DNA of 64,000 bases from Exophiala sp. HKRS030 (GCA_023897205.1 JAHWDD010000002.1:682001-746000); one strand, 5' to 3'. Shown: positions 10,981 through 22,019, counted from the first letter of the stretch. Notes: generated by a model not told the origin, from the sequence alone. Made by a program: numbers and translations.

Positions 10981-11727
10981 TCACCGTTTCCGCTCGCGTA
11001 TGCCTTCTGATCCCTTGTCGCTACCTGTACTCTTGCCACTGCCAGCCAAGTAACTTGCCAGATCAAAGTTGCTTGCTGGTCCGCTGCTTCCTCCACCCTG
11101 CATCGCCTGTGTGAGGCCAGACATGGGGCCTTTCTTCTGCATCTCCTCGTATTCGGCTCGCATTTCTGGATCCATATTCTCCATCAACTTGGGCATGCCA
11201 AAAGTGAACACAAGAGCCACAACGCCCATCAGAATCATGGGATTCTTGAGCAAGCTCAAGGGATTGAAGCCTTGACGTTCTTCATAGAAGTTCTTTCTCG
11301 AGAGAACTTTCGCCGACATCTCCAACCGATCTGTCGGTGCTGGGACTAGGGCGACACCACGGTCTTCCCATCTTGTGCCCCGATATGTCTCCCATGCTCC
11401 TGTGATGACTGTCGAGGAAGATTCGCCTGAGGCGGACGAAGAGGCAAGGTCGATTCGGTATGGAGCAAATACGTAGTCTCGGCTGTAAATATCTAGTAGA
11501 TGGGAGCCAACTGTCGTGATGTCGGGAAACTCAAAGTAGTTTCCTTTGCGAAGAACCGCTCGTAGAGGCTGCCCGGTGCCAGAGGTCAGAGTGGCATGGG
11601 TAGAGGCTGATAAAGCATTTGGATTTGGAAGTAGATTCGAGGCAGGAACTTGGATGCGAAGAGTGGCCGCACTTGCACTGGTGAGCAGGCAAAAAGCAGA
11701 GACCAGCGTCAGCAATGTGGTCGCCAT
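10981..11727 (-). CDS. EMC7: ER membrane protein complex subunit 7 (EMC7/Sop4 family)
   Basis: 248 residues, single exon, ATG at 11727. The signal peptide is at residues 1-20 (LLTLVSAFCLLTSASA). A lumenal beta-sandwich domain of the DUF2012/EMC7 type follows, with AVLRKGNYFEFPDITTVGSH and LDIYSRDYVFAPYRID. Next come one transmembrane span (NPMILMGVVALVFTFGMPKL) and a cytosolic tail with the family's MENMDPEMRAEYEEMQKKG sequence. EMC7 is a subunit of the EMC insertase, which places tail-anchored and multipass proteins in the ER membrane. Domain order and length match the family. It is divergent from UGO1, sharing about 340 bases of promoter space. Confidence 0.93.
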   Translation of the reverse strand: MATTLLTLVSAFCLLTSASAATLRIQVPASNLLPNPNALSASTHATLTSGTGQPLRAVLRKGNYFEFPDITTVGSHLLDIYSRDYVFAPYRIDLASSSASGESSSTVITGAWETYRGTRWEDRGVALVPAPTDRLEMSAKVLSRKNFYEERQGFNPLSLLKNPMILMGVVALVFTFGMPKLMENMDPEMRAEYEEMQKKGPMSGLTQAMQGGGSSGPASNFDLASYLAGSGKSTGSDKGSEGIRERKR

Positions 11728-12068
11728 TTAGGTGTAGCTCTTGTATGATGAATGGAGGTAGTCGAGTTACAAGGAGGTTTTTTGTGCAGGCTCAAGATGA
11801 GAAGTGGGCACGTAGCAGCAAAGCAACGACAGCAATGGACAGACTTCAGATACGGAGAACTGCATACTCTGTAGTGTAGTGTAGTGTAGCCTCGCGAGGC
11901 TGAATCACGTGCTGCATGTGGTCAGAGACTGTGTACGGTGGAGTGGAAGCAATTACGTCTGGTGAGTCTGTTTTCGTGCATCCTTAGATGAATCACCTCA
12001 CCTCATGAAGACAAGCAGAGGAGGCTCAATCTGTTCCCTGCAAAGTCGAGCATCTGTATCCTCGCATC
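11728..12068. promoter_or_regulatory. Divergent promoter region EMC7 / UGO1
   Basis: 341 bases between two divergent starts. It contains a short tandem tract of GTAGT units near 11870-11890. No factor site was identified. Confidence 0.5.
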
Positions 12069-13547
12069 ATGCAAGATCCAAGGCATGTCCCGAACCCATT
12101 ACGCCCCTACTATGTGCCTCCGTCAATAGGGACGGAACTACCGTCCAACTCGAGTACTGGCGCCTTCAAATCATCTTCCACCCCGACCTTCTCCTTTCCA
12201 GACATTGACTATTCCGACTACATCCCAGAGGGAAGTCCCTCAATTACGGGCTCAGTCAAATCCGTGATTGATCGAGCCTTCTGGAAATATACCAATGTCC
12301 TCCTCGCACAACCCTTCGAAGTCGCGAAGTTGATTCTACAAGCGCGCGTTGCACAGGAAGATGATGGAGATGAAGCACCAAAGAAGAAAAAGCTTGCACA
12401 CGATGATGACTTAGACAATGGCTATGACTACGATAATCCCTCCGATGACGAACCAAACTACTTTACCTCAACTGCACCGTACGACAGACCTCTTGCGAGT
12501 CATTCGCCGCCTCGTGGCCGGCGTGGAAGACCGCCCCGGGACGACTTCTCTCCCCAACATGCCTCTGGCCATGCTCAACAACAGAATGGCAAGATAAATT
12601 TGAAGAATCCTCACTCTCTTCTCGATGCTTTGTCATCCCTCTCGTCCGGCAGCGGAGCATTGGCAATGTGGCGGGCCACAAATTCCACCTTCGTTTACAA
12701 CATTTTGAGTAGGACACTGGAGATCTTCTTCCGAAGCTTTTTGGCCGCAGTATTTGGAGTTGCAGAGAGTGACATCTTAGTCCCTGCAACTGCTGGAGCG
12801 ATCCCAGACACTTCCATACTCACCTCCACGGCACCAGCTGCCACCGTCCTTATTGCTACTGCAGCGGCAGCGTTGTCGTCTCTGATTTTGGCCCCGATAG
12901 ATGCAGCCAGGACCCGGCTGATCCTTACACCCTCTAGTCAGGAACCGAGGACACTCCTTGGAACTTTGAGGACTCTCCCTACGGCATACATGATCCCGGT
13001 CCACCTTGTTCCTATCACCTTCCTGACTTCTACTTTGCCGACCATGATTTCTACCAGCACCCCTGTGGTTTTGAAGACTTATCTGGGACTCGATCCGGCC
13101 ATGAATCCGGCCAGCTGGAGTCTGGCAACCTTTGCTGGATCTGCATTAGACCTGTCTATCAAATTCCCACTAGAAACTGTTCTACGGCGCGCCCAGATCG
13201 CTACATGGACTTCTCCTGCATACTCGCCGCCTACTACATCGTCCAAACGCAAGGCGATTACAACGATTGTACCTGTGCCGCAATCGTACAGAGGAATTGT
13301 ACCTACAATCTGGAGTATCATGCGGGAAGAAGGCTATTCCGAATCCCAGAAAGACAAAACGGCAGCGTTAGCGGGCAGAGCACCCAGAAGAAGGCGCAAA
13401 GGTCAAGGCATCGAAGGCCTATACCGTGGCTGGAGGGTCGGTTTCTGGGGCCTCATCGGAGTGTGGGGCACTTCTTTTGTTGGAGGACTACAAAGTGGTA
13501 GCGAGGCTGCCACGGCTGGGACCGGTGTTCATGGTGGGAAATTTTAG
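12069..13547 (+). CDS. UGO1: Mitochondrial outer-membrane fusion protein Ugo1
   Basis: 492 residues, single exon, ATG at 12069. The N-terminus MQDPRHVPNPLRPYYVPPSI and the central block FWKYTNVLLAQPFEVAKLIL are hallmarks of fungal Ugo1. Ugo1 is a degenerate mitochondrial-carrier protein of the outer membrane that links Fzo1 and Mgm1 during mitochondrial fusion. Carrier-like repeats are seen at the P-E/D-x-x-K/R positions (QPFEVAKLIL, APIDAARTRLIL, KFPLETVLRRAQIA), and a GIEGLYRGWRVGFWGLIGVW segment lies near the C-terminus. A low-complexity acidic linker (about residues 95-165) separates the first repeat from the rest, as in relatives. The recognition is from family knowledge; no unusual features. 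Confidence 0.92.
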   Translation: MQDPRHVPNPLRPYYVPPSIGTELPSNSSTGAFKSSSTPTFSFPDIDYSDYIPEGSPSITGSVKSVIDRAFWKYTNVLLAQPFEVAKLILQARVAQEDDGDEAPKKKKLAHDDDLDNGYDYDNPSDDEPNYFTSTAPYDRPLASHSPPRGRRGRPPRDDFSPQHASGHAQQQNGKINLKNPHSLLDALSSLSSGSGALAMWRATNSTFVYNILSRTLEIFFRSFLAAVFGVAESDILVPATAGAIPDTSILTSTAPAATVLIATAAAALSSLILAPIDAARTRLILTPSSQEPRTLLGTLRTLPTAYMIPVHLVPITFLTSTLPTMISTSTPVVLKTYLGLDPAMNPASWSLATFAGSALDLSIKFPLETVLRRAQIATWTSPAYSPPTTSSKRKAITTIVPVPQSYRGIVPTIWSIMREEGYSESQKDKTAALAGRAPRRRRKGQGIEGLYRGWRVGFWGLIGVWGTSFVGGLQSGSEAATAGTGVHGGKF

Positions 13548-14106
13548 ACCCTGAGAAAGCTCAAGGTTCTTTTCTTGTGTTTGATTTGTTATGTTGCGGC
13601 CTCGCTACTATGTGTATATGTATGTGCGGGTGGCCGGGATCAGCAAGGCGTTTTGGGTGTTAGCTGATGATACCCCCTACTCTTCTCACTGTGGACATGG
13701 AATTTACTCGTACAGTACAAGCTTGTACAAGTTGTTGGACCCTGATCGGATGCTGTGCTTCCTCTATTAATCTAGTAGTGGCCTGACTCGCGGCTGTTTA
13801 TCGTATGAGCGAAATCGGAGCCCCTCTTTCTTGGCAGAGAGCACCCATCTAATCTGATTAGATTTTTCGCATCTCCCTCTCCCTCCCAAACACAACCTCA
13901 ATATCACTCATCTGCCTTGTCTTCACTGTGCACTGTGCATAGGTACTGCTGTCGCACCGTTTTGACAGGGTATCGGGCAGCCTGAAAAGGCTCCTCGACA
14001 CTGTCCACGATTTCTTATTGAATTTTCCTCCGGATAAACATCATCTTGTACAAAGAGCTTCATTTTCGGCCAATCTCGGCGAGCGTGAACCTACGTTCTT
14101 GAAATC
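13548..14106 (+). promoter_or_regulatory. hapX upstream region with CCAAT box and palindrome
   Basis: 560 bases between UGO1 and hapX. A 17-base palindrome lies at 13847-13863 (ATCTAATC-T-GATTAGAT). A CCAAT pentamer is at 14069-14073, 34 bases before the ATG, so it may lie in the leader. A CGATAA element (reverse strand) occurs near 13797, a possible GATA-factor half site. None is proven functional. Confidence 0.45.
13847..13863. promoter_or_regulatory. 17-base palindrome containing TAATCTGATTA
   Basis: Eight-base perfect arms around one central base. The core TAATCTGATTA fits TAATYNRATTA, the spacing bound by dimers of paired-type homeodomains. The 13-base core CTAATCTGATTAG recurs at 49064-49076. 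It lies about 245 bases upstream of the hapX start. Confidence 0.55.
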
Positions 14107-15585
14107 ATGGCCTCGAGTGCAGCCTCACCACCGACGGCGGGTTCGACCCCGGCCCCGGTCGACATCAAGCCTATACTTACAAGACAGCCGTCCTTGTGTG
14201 CAAAGCCTGTGCAAACCCCGCCGGCGACATCCCCCACCTCGACAACACCCTCCGCCACACTCTCCCTGACAAGCAAGGAATGGATCATCCCCCCACGCCC
14301 AAAACCCGGTCGGAAGCCAGCGACCGATACGCCACCCACCAAACGCAAGGCACAGAACCGTGCTGCCCAGAGGGCGTTTCGAGAGCGACGTGCCGCGAGG
14401 GTGGGAGAACTCGAAGAACAGTTGAAACAGATCGAAGAAGAGAATGAACAAGAGCAAGATGTCCTGAGAGGAACCATTGAAAAGCTCGAACAGGAAATCG
14501 ACCAGTATCGCCATGACCTCACCAACTGGGTTGATCGCTGCCGCAAACTCGAAGACGAACTGACCTCGCTTCGTGCAACAACTCCCCAAGCCGGGACACC
14601 CTCCGGAGGGGCATCTACAACCGAGCCTGCCATCGATGACAACACTGTCGGCTGCGGAAACTGCACACTGGAAACTCGCTGTCAATGTATCGACGACGCT
14701 TTTCAAGCAATGGGCGGCGAAGCCGGTACGAGCACACATCAGCATGAAAAACGACCACACTCCCCAGTCTATATGGAGGCCCAAAAGCGTATCAAGGTTG
14801 AGCCGAAAGAAGCATTGGAAGTCGATTTCACCTCGATGTATTCGGCCAAAGACATCTCCGGCCTCAGTCACTCGGAGCGACATTCTCCAACCTCAGCGGT
14901 CGCCGACCCCTGCGGTTTCTGCTCTGATGGCACTCCATGCATCTGTGCGGAAATGGCGGCAGAGCGTGAGCAAGCTCAGAACGATACAGCTGCACCTGTA
15001 TCCATGAGCTTGCATCGTCCTGTAGCTTCAGTCAACCCGCCAAGACAGCTCGACCAATTCACACCGCCACCCTCAGAAGGGGATGTCGCCATATCAGTCC
15101 CTGCAGCAGCAGAACCCCCGCCCTCGGGATGTGCCTCTGGCCCAGGAACGTGCGCACAATGCCGTGCCGATCCCAACAGCACGTTGTTCTGCAAATCCCT
15201 CGCCGCTTCTCGAGCACAGTCTGCAAGCGCCCAATCAGGCTGCTGTGGTGGTCAAACCCCTGGCGGTCGTTCGTGTTGCCAAAGCCAGATAGACTCTGTC
15301 CCGCTACCGCCTAGGACCACTCGGTCCCGTGCGGCGGTCGGCTCGTCTCAAGCTCGTGTCACGGCCAAGGCCAGCGTCACATTGACATGTGCTGATGCAT
15401 ACACGACGCTCAGCCGACACCCGGCGTATGAACGTGCCAGTGACGAAATAGCTACGTGGCTACCAAAGTTGCACGCCAGCGATGCTCATACTGCAATGGT
15501 GGGAAGGCCAGCTCTTGAGATTGATGCCGCGAACGTCATGGCGGTGTTGAAAGACTTCGATCGCAGGTTCGGCCAAAGCCTTTGA
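14107..15585 (+). CDS. hapX: HapX, bZIP iron regulator partnering the CCAAT-binding complex
   Basis: 492 residues, single exon, ATG at 14107. Domain order is that of HapX. A Hap4-like CCAAT-complex-binding segment lies at about 56-72 (SKEWIIPPRPKPGRKPA). It is followed directly by a bZIP basic region at 77-100 (KRKAQNRAAQRAFRERRAAR) and a coiled coil to about 145. Four cysteine-rich regions follow: CGNCTLETRCQC near 183, CGFCSDGTPCIC near 269, CASGPGTCAQC near 341 and CCGG...RSCC near 379. A conserved C-terminus reads TCADAYTTLSRHPAYERASD. In related fungi HapX represses iron-consuming pathways under starvation and activates iron storage under excess; iron-sulfur ligation by the cysteine regions senses iron. 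All expected parts are intact. The upstream region holds a CCAAT box (14069-14073). Confidence 0.95.
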   Translation: MASSAASPPTAGSTPAPVDIKPILTRQPSLCAKPVQTPPATSPTSTTPSATLSLTSKEWIIPPRPKPGRKPATDTPPTKRKAQNRAAQRAFRERRAARVGELEEQLKQIEEENEQEQDVLRGTIEKLEQEIDQYRHDLTNWVDRCRKLEDELTSLRATTPQAGTPSGGASTTEPAIDDNTVGCGNCTLETRCQCIDDAFQAMGGEAGTSTHQHEKRPHSPVYMEAQKRIKVEPKEALEVDFTSMYSAKDISGLSHSERHSPTSAVADPCGFCSDGTPCICAEMAAEREQAQNDTAAPVSMSLHRPVASVNPPRQLDQFTPPPSEGDVAISVPAAAEPPPSGCASGPGTCAQCRADPNSTLFCKSLAASRAQSASAQSGCCGGQTPGGRSCCQSQIDSVPLPPRTTRSRAAVGSSQARVTAKASVTLTCADAYTTLSRHPAYERASDEIATWLPKLHASDAHTAMVGRPALEIDAANVMAVLKDFDRRFGQSL

Positions 15586-16775
15586 GAGAGTTTCAGGTCT
15601 CGGGCCATGCGCTTTCTTTGCTTTGAGCTTTGCAGAGCCGAAGCATGACGGTCGTCGTGCCAATTTATTTTTTTGTTTCTACAATTGCTGATCGATTTGG
15701 CTACATTTTTCAGTCGCCCGCGGGAGCCATCCTGGGCATGGGGCCGGCGTCATCGCTGTGAAGAATATCATACATGCCATGTCAAAGAGCGGAATTACCT
15801 CGATGGTGACATGCTCACTCCCTCCGGGGACGAGAAGAGGCATCGGACTTGGCTCCTTCTGGGCAAGGCATTAATGCCCACCCAAGAAATGGAAGTATGA
15901 CTGGCAGGCGGTGAGCAGCCCAATTGAACAGGTCCTCGTCGCTGGACGGACAGGTATTGGTCCCAAACCTGTGTCACTACGTTCATCATCACGCCGTCCA
16001 TCTTTCATGACCTCCACAGGGACCGAGGCCGACGTGTACATAGTTCATCTCGGTGGTGCCACAGGACACGATTGAACGTCATCATTAACGATACTCATTA
16101 GCTTCTCACCGAAGAAGAACGTATGACAAGAATCACGCAGGGACGAACCGGGGGAAAGGAGAGCGGAGTTGAGCAGAGTTGAGCTGATGTACATACACCC
16201 ATCTTCTCTCTCCTCTTGGAAGAAAAACGTACAGGCGTCGCGAGGTGTTTATGTGTTTACTTGCCTAGGTCGGTGGTTACGACAGTGGGACAAGGTACGA
16301 ATCATGGAGGAGGACTGCGCTCTGGATACAGTCTACACGGGTACACGGTGTCAAAGGCGCACCACGTCTAGTCGTACTCGTAGGAACAAGTTTGTTGTAT
16401 CCGTACATGTACAAGTATTATTGTACATAAAAAGACACACATGAACACCGACACAGCCGGTGATCCACTAGGTATGATATCTATAGAGTATCTATCACGT
16501 CAAAAGTAACCCACACCGCTATAAATCGAATTCTGTCGTCGAACAGTGTTCGTTGTGCAAGTTCATTCATATACGGACAGGGATAGTCGTCAATTCCACT
16601 CCTTCCGCTCGATCGCATCTCGTGTATTGGTAGGATGCCTATGGGAAGAATCGTCCCTGGCATTCATCCATTGACGCCGCCCATGATCGAGGACTTGTCG
16701 AATGATCCTCGACCTGATCCTTCCTGACCCCGGCACTGATCGGGATCGAGTCGGAGGTACGGAGAGGTCCAAAGG
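15586..16775. other. Intergenic region between convergent genes
   Basis: About 1.2 kb between the 3' ends of hapX and the PhoD phosphatase. It contains T-rich and A-rich tracts that could be polyadenylation signals. No open frame has a recognisable domain. Confidence 0.4.
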
Positions 16776-18750
16776 TCACATCCACAACCACCCTCGTTCC
16801 TTGGGCCTGCGACTCCCCTCGGCCGGGCTGGTCAACGCGTACTCCCACGCCAACTCCCCGTCGACATAAAGCTTGTACCTCAACAGACTGCGCTGCAGGT
16901 CGTTGTTCCCACCGAGGTTATCGACCTCCACGACCCCGACCTTGCTGTTCCCGTCGGGCAAGTATTTGATCGCGACGTCATCCTCGTCCACTTGCTTGAA
17001 CGTCCGGAAGGGCAGGTAGAACATGCTCAGGGGCCCCACGCTGAACTCGTGCGGCCCAGCCTGTTGCCCGGTCTCGTACACACGCATGTCGCCCGTCTTG
17101 TTCCTAGGGTCAGTATAGCTTGCCGTCCCCAAAAACCGAGGGTACCGAATCGCCGCGAACTCGTGGCGGTCGCCGGACAATATAATCACGCGCACGCCAA
17201 GTTCCTTTTCGGCCTTTTGCATCGCCTCGAGAATGACGGAGCGTTCTCGCAGGAACCCACCCCACGTGTCGGGCGTGCCGAAGCGCCAGTTCTTGGTGAA
17301 GGGCACGGAAGATGCAATGATTTTCCAATGAATGTGCGATGGTTCGGGTGCGGAGAGATACTTGAGCAGAGATGCCAGTTGGACGGATCCGAGCATTGTA
17401 TGATTCGTGCGTGTATCAGATGGGTTCGAAGATGAAGACGAATCCGATTCAGGATCGGTCCGGTACCGTCGAGTATCGAGCATGAAAAAGGAAGCTGGTC
17501 CATTCGAGAATTGGAAATATGTCGTGTTGGTCTCGGCGCCTGGAGGAGCACCGGGAGGCGTGGGTGGATTGACAGACACATGATAATGGATGAAAGGATC
17601 CGAGGCAGCTGGAAACGGTTCGGTGTCATTCCCGCCAGACCAGTCATTGGCAATTTCATGGTCATCGAGGGTGTGAATCCACGGCAAAGTATCGAGACCC
17701 GGCAAAGACCACGACGGTGACGAGTACACCCGTCGATACTCGGACCTGTAGTGGGCGAGAGAAGACGACAGACGGAAAGGTACGTCGACGTAGATGAAAT
17801 CGCCCAGGAAGAGCATGAACGAGGCTGGGTTTGGTAGTCCACGAAGAACTTTGGATAAATATTCGAAGCCATGAATCGCAAGAGCCGGGGCAGATGGTCG
17901 GTAAGGGAAGTTGGCCTTGATGCAAGACGACGTCAGGAAGGTGAGTTTGTTGGCCGCGTCGGAATACGGAGAGGGTGCCGTGGTAAATGTGCCAGACTTG
18001 TCGTTTGAGAGAGAATATATGTATTTCTTGGACGGCTGAAGACCTCCGAATGTCACTGGGTACGTGTAATCGGTGTCAGCGCCTAGGTAGTAGATGGTGT
18101 CCGTCGTTGTCCAACTTGTCTTGTCTGCAGGCGACAAGTAGACGTACAAGGGTAGTTGAGCAGGATCGGGTTCTCGAACCAGGACCTTCGCCGTCGTCGA
18201 GTCCACAAACCCTACTCTTGTGAAGCTCAGGTCTCGTGCCGGGTGCAGGAGAGGTCCTCGGAAAACGAGATCGAGGGTGAACAGGGCCAAAAGAACATTG
18301 ATTCCAATGGTCATATAACTCCATTCCGGCTCTTTCCAGTTGGGTATCCCAAAGACACTGATTCTGAGAAAGGATTTCTCCTCCTCATAGATAGCCGGCT
18401 CTTCGTGATCGTCATCATCTTCTTTGGTCTCTGATTGCTCTTCCGACTTGTTGTCTTCTCGCTGTGGAAAGAGCTTAGGGAATGCTTCGGGCAGACGGGG
18501 CCGGGCGGAGCCAAAGGCTTCTTCAGATTTGCCAAAGACACAATACAGATACACGGCGATACTCAAAAGTATCAGCGGAGGGAAATGGTGTCCTGGGATC
18601 TTATGTCGCAGTCAGCTCAGAACATCTACATCTGCTATTTCAGCTTCTGGGAACTCCAAGAATCATACGTACCCATCTCAGGAAGATATATGCGGATACT
18701 CTGGCTACCGCCGAGCTTACAGCAGCGGCAATGACAGGCGCGGGAGCCAT
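16776..18750 (-). CDS. PhoD-type metallophosphatase, membrane anchored
   Basis: Two exons: 18673-18750 (26 codons, MAPAPVIAAAVSSAVARVSA onward) and 16776-18599, with a 73-base GT-AG intron (18600-18672), giving 633 residues. The join restores a hydrophobic segment (FPPLILLSIAVYLYCVFG) that the longest open frame alone would truncate. Another span (INVLLALFTLDLVFRGPLL) comes before the catalytic part. PhoD-family metal-site motifs are present: LFLGDFIYVDVP, HTLDDHEIANDWSGGNDTEP, FFMLDTRRYRTDP and VIILSGDRHEFAAIRYP. The family hydrolyses phosphomono- or diesters and uses Fe/Ca in bacteria. An acidic linker (SEEQSETKEDDDDHEEPA) separates the spans. Fungal members are vacuolar or ER-membrane proteins of unclear substrate. 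Confidence in the family is high and in the start good. Confidence 0.88.
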
Positions 18751-19051
18751 GGTTTTGTTGAGGAGTTCAAAGAAAATATCTCTCACTGCCTCAGCAGCGA
18801 GTATGAGTCCTTCACATCACATGGTCAATCGAAGTTGGCCCCAAACAGCGAAACAATTACTTTGAAGCAGGCTTCTGCGACTCGGAATTCGACCAATGAC
18901 GCAGGCCAGCCCAGATGAGGTTTAGTGGGGAATCGTACTCGTAATGGTCTAACGTGTGATTGGTTCTAGCAGTCGATTAGACAGCCTTGCGTCAGCCTTG
19001 TGGTCGGGCATGCCCTCTCCAGTCCTATTTCATATCCTCGTGCCATCTTCT
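18751..19051. other. Short intergenic region
   Basis: About 300 bases between the phosphatase start and the GH18 stop, both on the minus strand. It should hold the phosphatase promoter. Confidence 0.4.
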
Positions 19052-20014
19052 TCATCGGTTGATATTGATAGACGCCAAGTTCCTGCCCATACGCACAATG
19101 ATGGCAGCATCTCTTACTCTCTTCATGCCCATGCACAGTCCCATGGCGTACGCCCACATCCAACAATTCTCCTCCTGAGGCAAAGCGTCCCAGTACTCCC
19201 AGCCCATGACACCCCCAAAGTTGGGATACCTCTCCACCAGCAGACTCAGCACCGCAGCCGAAAGCTCCAACGGAACATACCCGCTACCACCGTGCTTTGG
19301 GTTCGTCAGCATGCCTGCGACCACCTTCTGTGCAGGCCAACCGTTGCGCATAATTTCGTCGTAAGCGTCGGTCGTGTTCATACCACCCCAGCCGTTGTAG
19401 AATTGCGCATTGTACCACGATATGCTGCTTCCTCTGGCGGCCTCGAGCAATCGATGATCGAAACCAGATAGGTGAGGTCGACCCGCCATCAGAGCCGTCG
19501 CGACAGGTGCAAGTGTGATGATAAAGTCCGGACCAAAGTCGCTTTTTAATCGATCGATCAGATGAATCACTCCCGGGAGAGACATGGGTTCCTCTATGTC
19601 CAGGTCGAGACCGTCGAGTCCATACTTTCGTATCGTGTCTCGTAACGGTACGTAATACGCTTCGAACCGCGCGAGAGGGACGTCGGTCCTTCCTTCGCTG
19701 TAATCGAGTCTGGCGTAGGTGCCTCGGGCGGCACCGCCTAGCATGCCCAAAACCTTGATGCCAGAGTCCTGTAGCACCACCACCTCGTCCCAGAGCTGGG
19801 TGTATTTCTCGTGATCTGGTGGATCATCGTTGAGTGTGAGATTATCTGGGGCCCAGTTTACATGCAATGCCGCCAGAATGACATGCGTAACCCCGGACGG
19901 GTTGGTGATGAGTGGGAGAAGAGACACGTATTCATCGTTGTGATGATAGGTCTGAAAGTAACATACTATGCGATGATTCCACGCTGTCACGGGAGCTGGA
20001 GGGATTGGTGGCAT
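19052..20014 (-). CDS. Glycoside hydrolase family 18 protein (chitinase / endoglucosaminidase-like)
   Basis: 320 residues, single exon, ATG at 20014. A TIM-barrel GH18 signature is present: KVLGMLGGAARG on strand 3 and YGLDGLDLDIEEP on strand 4, which matches D-G-x-D-x-D-x-E with catalytic E141. Later segments ISWYNAQFYNGWGG and GGVMGWEYWD provide the usual substrate-binding Tyr/Trp residues. Because the catalytic acid and assisting aspartates are intact, activity on GlcNAc-containing glycans is likely. No signal peptide is visible, so the protein is probably intracellular, or has a missed upstream exon. Cytosolic endo-beta-N-acetylglucosaminidase-type activity is an alternative to chitinase. 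Confidence 0.85.
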   Translation of the reverse strand: MPPIPPAPVTAWNHRIVCYFQTYHHNDEYVSLLPLITNPSGVTHVILAALHVNWAPDNLTLNDDPPDHEKYTQLWDEVVVLQDSGIKVLGMLGGAARGTYARLDYSEGRTDVPLARFEAYYVPLRDTIRKYGLDGLDLDIEEPMSLPGVIHLIDRLKSDFGPDFIITLAPVATALMAGRPHLSGFDHRLLEAARGSSISWYNAQFYNGWGGMNTTDAYDEIMRNGWPAQKVVAGMLTNPKHGGSGYVPLELSAAVLSLLVERYPNFGGVMGWEYWDALPQEENCWMWAYAMGLCMGMKRVRDAAIIVRMGRNLASININR

Positions 20015-20252
20015 TGCTCCCCCGTAAACACTGACTCATTAAAGAGAGAGACAGGAGTAACATGATCTGGTCTCCCATGGAACGTATTAACCATGATTCA
20101 TGAAGATACGAGTGCGGAACCACCTGAAGCACCGGCAGCCGATTATTAGCCGAGAATCGCTCGACTACCACAAGATTCAACGAAATCAAAACATGAAAGC
20201 CATCAGTTTAGCTCAATGTCATATGCTATCAACCACCTGTGATGTCTACAAT

Positions 20253-21143
20253 CTAATCAAAATAGTGTGCTAGCATGTCCTCATGCAGACCAACCTCCTT
20301 CGGCTGCCAGCCAAGCTCCTTCTGAGTCTTCTCACTCGAGGTAGGATTGTCCATTGTCATGGCGTGGGCGAAAAAGCCAAGTGACTGAGCAGCTTCCTGG
20401 ACGGTCACGCATTCAGCAGGCAGGTTCAGACGCTTGCCGATCAACTCCAGGGTATCTTTCAACAAGATCCCTTGCTCCGCAGTCGAATGGTAGATTCCAC
20501 CAGACTTGCCCTTCTCCAAGGCAAGACGAAGCAACACGGCAGCGTCCAAACGATGACAGCCGGGCCACCGAGCAGATGCACTGGTGTACAAGGCACGACC
20601 ATTCTTGCGGGCCATGTCAACGAAGATCTTCGCAAAGCCCTTGTCCCCTGCGCCGTGGACCGTCGGTGCAAAACGGACGATCATACCTCGGAAATTCTTC
20701 TCCTTGGTCAAGGCAAGAATGAGGTCCTCGGACCTCCAGCGGTCATAGGGGCCAGGATCTCGTGAGATCTCGCTGTCCTCGGTGGCGACGGCGCCTTTCG
20801 CGACCATGAGACTACCGGAGGCAATGATCAGCGGTTTGCCCGAGCCTGCAATGGCGTCTGCCATGGCGTTGATGGCCGCACGGTCAACGGCGGTATTGTG
20901 AGGCATGTCGCTAAAGTCGTGGATGAAGCCAAGGTGCAGAATGGCATCGGATTCTTTCGCGCCCTTCTTCAACGCTTCGAGATCCTCCAGGTGTCCTCGG
21001 AGCACTTCAGCGCCAGCTTTGGTGACCGTGTCGGCCGAGGCATCACTACGAGCTAGACCGAGGACTTGGTGACCGTTGCTGATCAGCTCTTTGGCAGCCG
21101 CCGAGCCAATGAAGCCAGATGCTCCTGTGATGAAGACGCGCAT
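20253..21143 (-). CDS. NAD(P)-dependent epimerase/dehydratase-like extended SDR
   Basis: 296 residues from the ATG at 21143; the open frame continues upstream, but the Rossmann motif MRVFITGASGFIGSAAAKEL begins exactly at this ATG, so the longer frame is rejected. G-x-x-G-x-x-G is at residues 8-14. The frame shows ILHLGFIHDFSD and APTVHGAGDKGF. The expected Y-x-x-x-K is not clearly recognisable; a PYDRWRSEDL segment lies near the expected place, with R-S in place of the lysine context, so the protein is probably an atypical extended SDR. Such proteins are often annotated as dihydroflavonol-reductase-like or as nucleoside-sugar epimerase-like. Substrate unknown. Confidence 0.82.
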   Translation of the reverse strand: MRVFITGASGFIGSAAAKELISNGHQVLGLARSDASADTVTKAGAEVLRGHLEDLEALKKGAKESDAILHLGFIHDFSDMPHNTAVDRAAINAMADAIAGSGKPLIIASGSLMVAKGAVATEDSEISRDPGPYDRWRSEDLILALTKEKNFRGMIVRFAPTVHGAGDKGFAKIFVDMARKNGRALYTSASARWPGCHRLDAAVLLRLALEKGKSGGIYHSTAEQGILLKDTLELIGKRLNLPAECVTVQEAAQSLGFFAHAMTMDNPTSSEKTQKELGWQPKEVGLHEDMLAHYFD

Positions 21144-22019
21144 GCTGTTGGACTGGTGTTTGTTGAAGTTGGAAGATTGGTAAAGATTGATGTAGTACGA
21201 ATTCGTCGAGTCGAGAACTTTGCTAGAGAAAGATGTTTGGTGCGATGGAATACAAAATACAACTTCAAAGAATCTCCTTCTCACACGAGCCTTTTTATAC
21301 CTTGTGTTTGCTCCTACACATCTCGGACATTAGAATAGAACCCTATGGAGGACGGAGGTAAGAACATCTCGTCAATTCCCATCTTGCAGCCTTCATTATT
21401 GATTTTCCCTTGACAATGGGCCATAGCAAGAGTATTCATTGGAGAGGATGAGAATACTAGGTCCAGTTGGATCGTGTTGAAGGCAACGGTATGAGCGTCA
21501 CCAGGTTGTACCGAGTAGAGATTCATTACTGTCTTGATCAGAAATACGAAATGTGGTTAGCGCGCGGGTTTTGGGTGGAACCACAACCTGCCCCGGTAGG
21601 TAGATGATGATACTCCATTCTGTGCGGCGTCAATACTCGTGGAATTCAATCCGCGGAGCAAGGTGTAACAATCTCTCCGTCCGTCAAGGGTCCCAAAGAT
21701 GCTGATTAATGACTGGAAAGAGCACAAGTACAAGGATGTCTTCCAAAAGCGTCAATGTATACGCGGAACGGAGTGCCGGTAGTGAGATGGCTGACTAGCA
21801 ATGTCCTTTTCCCGCGCTCCAACAACCTACAGTAGGTACTCGTGCCACTCCAGCAAACAATGAACTCAACCCACATGGGTAAGCCTTGGTCGTGGTGGCT
21901 CTCGTACTGTTTGTTTTTCATTTCTACCCAAAACATTACCATAGAAATCTCTACAATAAGTCCACTCTATCCAATGAGCCATCACTCGAGAGCCTGTCAC
22001 GTACTATGAGCTGAGCATA
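21144..22019. other. Intergenic region
   Basis: About 880 bases with no supported gene; it covers the promoter of the epimerase-like gene and the 3' flank of the phosphate exporter. Confidence 0.4.

Noticed and set aside
12463..13004. Minus-strand open frames within UGO1
   Set aside because: Compositionally odd shadows; the plus-strand protein is a clear family match.
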